A stretch of 64,000 nucleotides of DNA from the NCBI GenBank assembly GCA_018433675.1, contig JAHDQS010000010.1:1-64000 (forward strand), written 5' to 3'. Below are positions 62,612-64,000 of this stretch, one piece after another (within the stretch, counting starts at the first letter, position 1; every line of letters starts with the position of its first letter). The notes under the pieces were generated by a model, which had not been told where the DNA came from, made no database searches, and was given only the letters and a program-made list of their open reading frames with translations. Source of the stretch: Clostridia bacterium. GTDB taxonomy: Bacteria > Bacillota > Peptococcia > DRI-13 > SM3-B62. Position numbers and translations under genes: made by a program.

Positions 62612-63532
62612 ATGAAGAACCTGAGGAAGTCGCAAAAAGGATCTGCTCTGATTATGGCTGCTTTGGCCATGACTGTGTTGGTGGGGATGGTTTCTTTGGT
62701 GACAGACGCCGGGTTGCTGTATTTGGGGAACCAGCAGTTGTCGAATGCCTTGGATGCGGCAGCCCTTGCCGGGGCCCAGGTGTTGCCCCAGGATCCCCAA
62801 GGGGCTGTTATCCTTGCTAAGGAATACGCCGAGAAAAACGGTCTGGAGCGAGATGAAGTACAGGTGACGATAACGAATGGGAATAAAATCATCAGTGTCA
62901 GTGGGAATAAGCAGGTTAATTACTTTTTCGCCCGGATCTTCGGATATGATAAGGCGGAATTAAATAAAACTGCACAAGCCGGAGTAGGAAGTCTGGCGGA
63001 ATATACGGGAATCGTCCCCTTGAGTATAGATGAACGGGAATTGTATTATGGCGAGGAATACGTTTTGAAATACGGTGCCGGTGAGGACCCGGAGGGCACC
63101 TGGCATTCTGGATGGTTCGGGACATTGGCTCTTGGCGGCGGCGGGGCTGATACTTACCGGGAAAACCTTTGCTCCGGTTACTTGGAGAACGTAAAGATTG
63201 GGGACGTGCTGGATCTCGAAACGGGCAATATGTCGAACCCGACTATGGAGGGTGTGGAACATAGACTGGCGGAATGCCGGCATACACCACCATGTACCTT
63301 TGACAGTTATCAACCGGATTGTGAACGGATCATGATCGTGCCTATTATCAAGCCCTACGGTCATAAAACGGTGGAAGTGACAGGGTTTGCCGCCTTCTTT
63401 TTGGAAGGCGTCGGCGGACAGGGGAACACGAACTACATTTACGGCAGGTTTATACGGCTTCATGTGCCAGGGGAGTTTTCCACCGGTAATAGCGAAGATT
63501 ATGGGGTATATGGAGTATATTTGCGGAGTTGA
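62612..63532 (+). CDS. TadG-like pilus assembly protein
   Basis: 306 residues. It begins KNLRKSQKGSALIMAALAMTVLVGMVSLVTDAG and GNQQLSNALDAAALAGAQVL, the TadG N-terminal motif, followed by a beta-rich domain with LCSGYLENVKIGDVLDLETGNM and several cysteines (four in 225-245). TadG is membrane-anchored and helps pilus assembly. GAGGGGGG-type sequence precedes ATG 62612. Confidence 0.85.
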   Translation: MKNLRKSQKGSALIMAALAMTVLVGMVSLVTDAGLLYLGNQQLSNALDAAALAGAQVLPQDPQGAVILAKEYAEKNGLERDEVQVTITNGNKIISVSGNKQVNYFFARIFGYDKAELNKTAQAGVGSLAEYTGIVPLSIDERELYYGEEYVLKYGAGEDPEGTWHSGWFGTLALGGGGADTYRENLCSGYLENVKIGDVLDLETGNMSNPTMEGVEHRLAECRHTPPCTFDSYQPDCERIMIVPIIKPYGHKTVEVTGFAAFFLEGVGGQGNTNYIYGRFIRLHVPGEFSTGNSEDYGVYGVYLRS

Positions 63533-63583
63533 AGTCCTTGGAGGTAGTGTGAAGTAATGCAAAGATGTTCGGAGGTAGTGGCC

Positions 63584-64000
63584 TTGAGAAATAAGGGGAT
63601 CATCATTTCAGCCGTATTTTTTGGTGTGCTGACAACATATTTTGCCTATGATTACCTAATCGGGGTCGAGAAGAAGCTGACGGATGATTGCTATGGGCAG
63701 GTTGTTGTTACGGCGGCGGATATCTCTGTTCACACGGTATTGACCGCGGGAATGTTGGAGATAAAAGAACTCCCGGTGGAATACATCCATCCGTTGGCTG
63801 TTAAGGAGCTTGAGGACGGGGTGGGGAGAGCTGCGACGGCGGGGATGGTAAAGGGAGAACAACTGCTGACGGTAAAAACGGCGAAACAGGGCGATGTCAA
63901 GGAAGGGCTGGCTTATGTGGTGCCTGAAGGCAAACGCGCCTTGACCCTGCCTGTTGATGAGGTCAGCGGTATTGCAGGCTTGATTAAGCCCGGAGACCAC
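63584..64000 (+). CDS. CpaB/RcpC-like pilus assembly protein, 5' part
   Basis: The visible 139 codons start at TTG 63584, eight bases after GGAGG: membrane segment (GIIISAVFFGVLTTYFAYDYL), then an SAF domain (VVVTAADISVHTVLTAGMLEIKELP; TAGMVKGEQLLTVKT) and VPEGKRALTLPVDEVSGIAGLIKPGD, typical of CpaB. The gene continues past the right edge. It extends the Tad locus; ATPase (CpaF) and TadB/C genes should follow. Confidence 0.88.
   Translation, partial: MRNKGIIISAVFFGVLTTYFAYDYLIGVEKKLTDDCYGQVVVTAADISVHTVLTAGMLEIKELPVEYIHPLAVKELEDGVGRAATAGMVKGEQLLTVKTAKQGDVKEGLAYVVPEGKRALTLPVDEVSGIAGLIKPGDH

Overview
The window reads as chromosomal DNA of an endospore-forming, flagellated Clostridia (Firmicutes), most like a Peptococcaceae/Desulfitobacterium-type lineage. 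The reasons are a sporulation block (spoIID, a spoIIQ-type M23 gene, spoIIID, mbl), rod-type flagellar genes, AGGAGG-type ribosome sites, many TTG/GTG starts, sigma-A promoters of the TTGACA-17-TATAAT kind, and copper-amine-oxidase-N (CuAO_N1) surface proteins. The taxon is inferred; no rRNA is present.

Region 1 (1-9.5 kb) is a housekeeping run in the order of the Bacillus subtilis rpmE-glyA neighbourhood: rpmE, a DUF1385 gene, prfA, prmC, a Sua5-type gene, mntP, ywlE, rpiB, glyA, comEB, a MazG-like gene and wecB. Region 2 (9.8-21.1 kb) continues the B. subtilis order ywmB-murA-spoIID-spoIIQ-spoIIID-mbl-flhO-flhP, but the ATP synthase operon that often lies between the two parts is absent. 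The spoIIQ-spoIIID junction is split by about 3.3 kb of foreign DNA: a decayed DUF4143 ATPase broken by a TnpB element with a LexA-like box, then an Xre/membrane-protein pair. Region 3 (21.2-24.8 kb) is a toxin-antitoxin island: DinJ-YafQ, DUF3791, a HicA lacking its histidine motif beside an intact HicB, a stray copy of yafQ sequence, an HTH-Uma2 fusion and a broken antitoxin-like gene.

Region 4 (25-46.7 kb) is about the cell surface: three CuAO_N1 proteins (one a probable S-layer protein with a strong promoter and long structured leader), two LCP ligases, a TagA glycosyltransferase, two tandem membrane-anchored FAD oxidoreductases, DUF5693, CsaB, MurJ, FabZ, a TagO/WecA transferase, an SH3 protein and cardiolipin synthase. 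WecB (UDP-ManNAc), TagO, TagA, the LCP proteins and CsaB together would make, attach and pyruvylate a secondary wall polymer. A TolC-like gene at 33.2 kb carries the same palindromic operator as the HlyD-RND-TetR operon at 46.8-51.7 kb, so the two loci are probably one regulon.

Region 5 (51.7-64 kb) is mixed: a DUF2294-like protein, a candidate structured RNA ahead of a NIF3-like/Gate-domain transporter pair, a second DinJ-YafQ module, NADP-isocitrate dehydrogenase, a biotin-dependent carboxyltransferase subunit, DegS-DegU, and the start of a Tad (Flp) pilus locus that runs off the right end. I saw no tRNA, rRNA or CRISPR array. The strongest leads for something undescribed are the shared TetR operator linking a TolC-like protein with an RND pump in a probable monoderm, the FAD/FAD/DUF5693/CsaB surface operon, the arginine-phosphatase-like YwlE with a coiled-coil insertion, and two long structured leaders.
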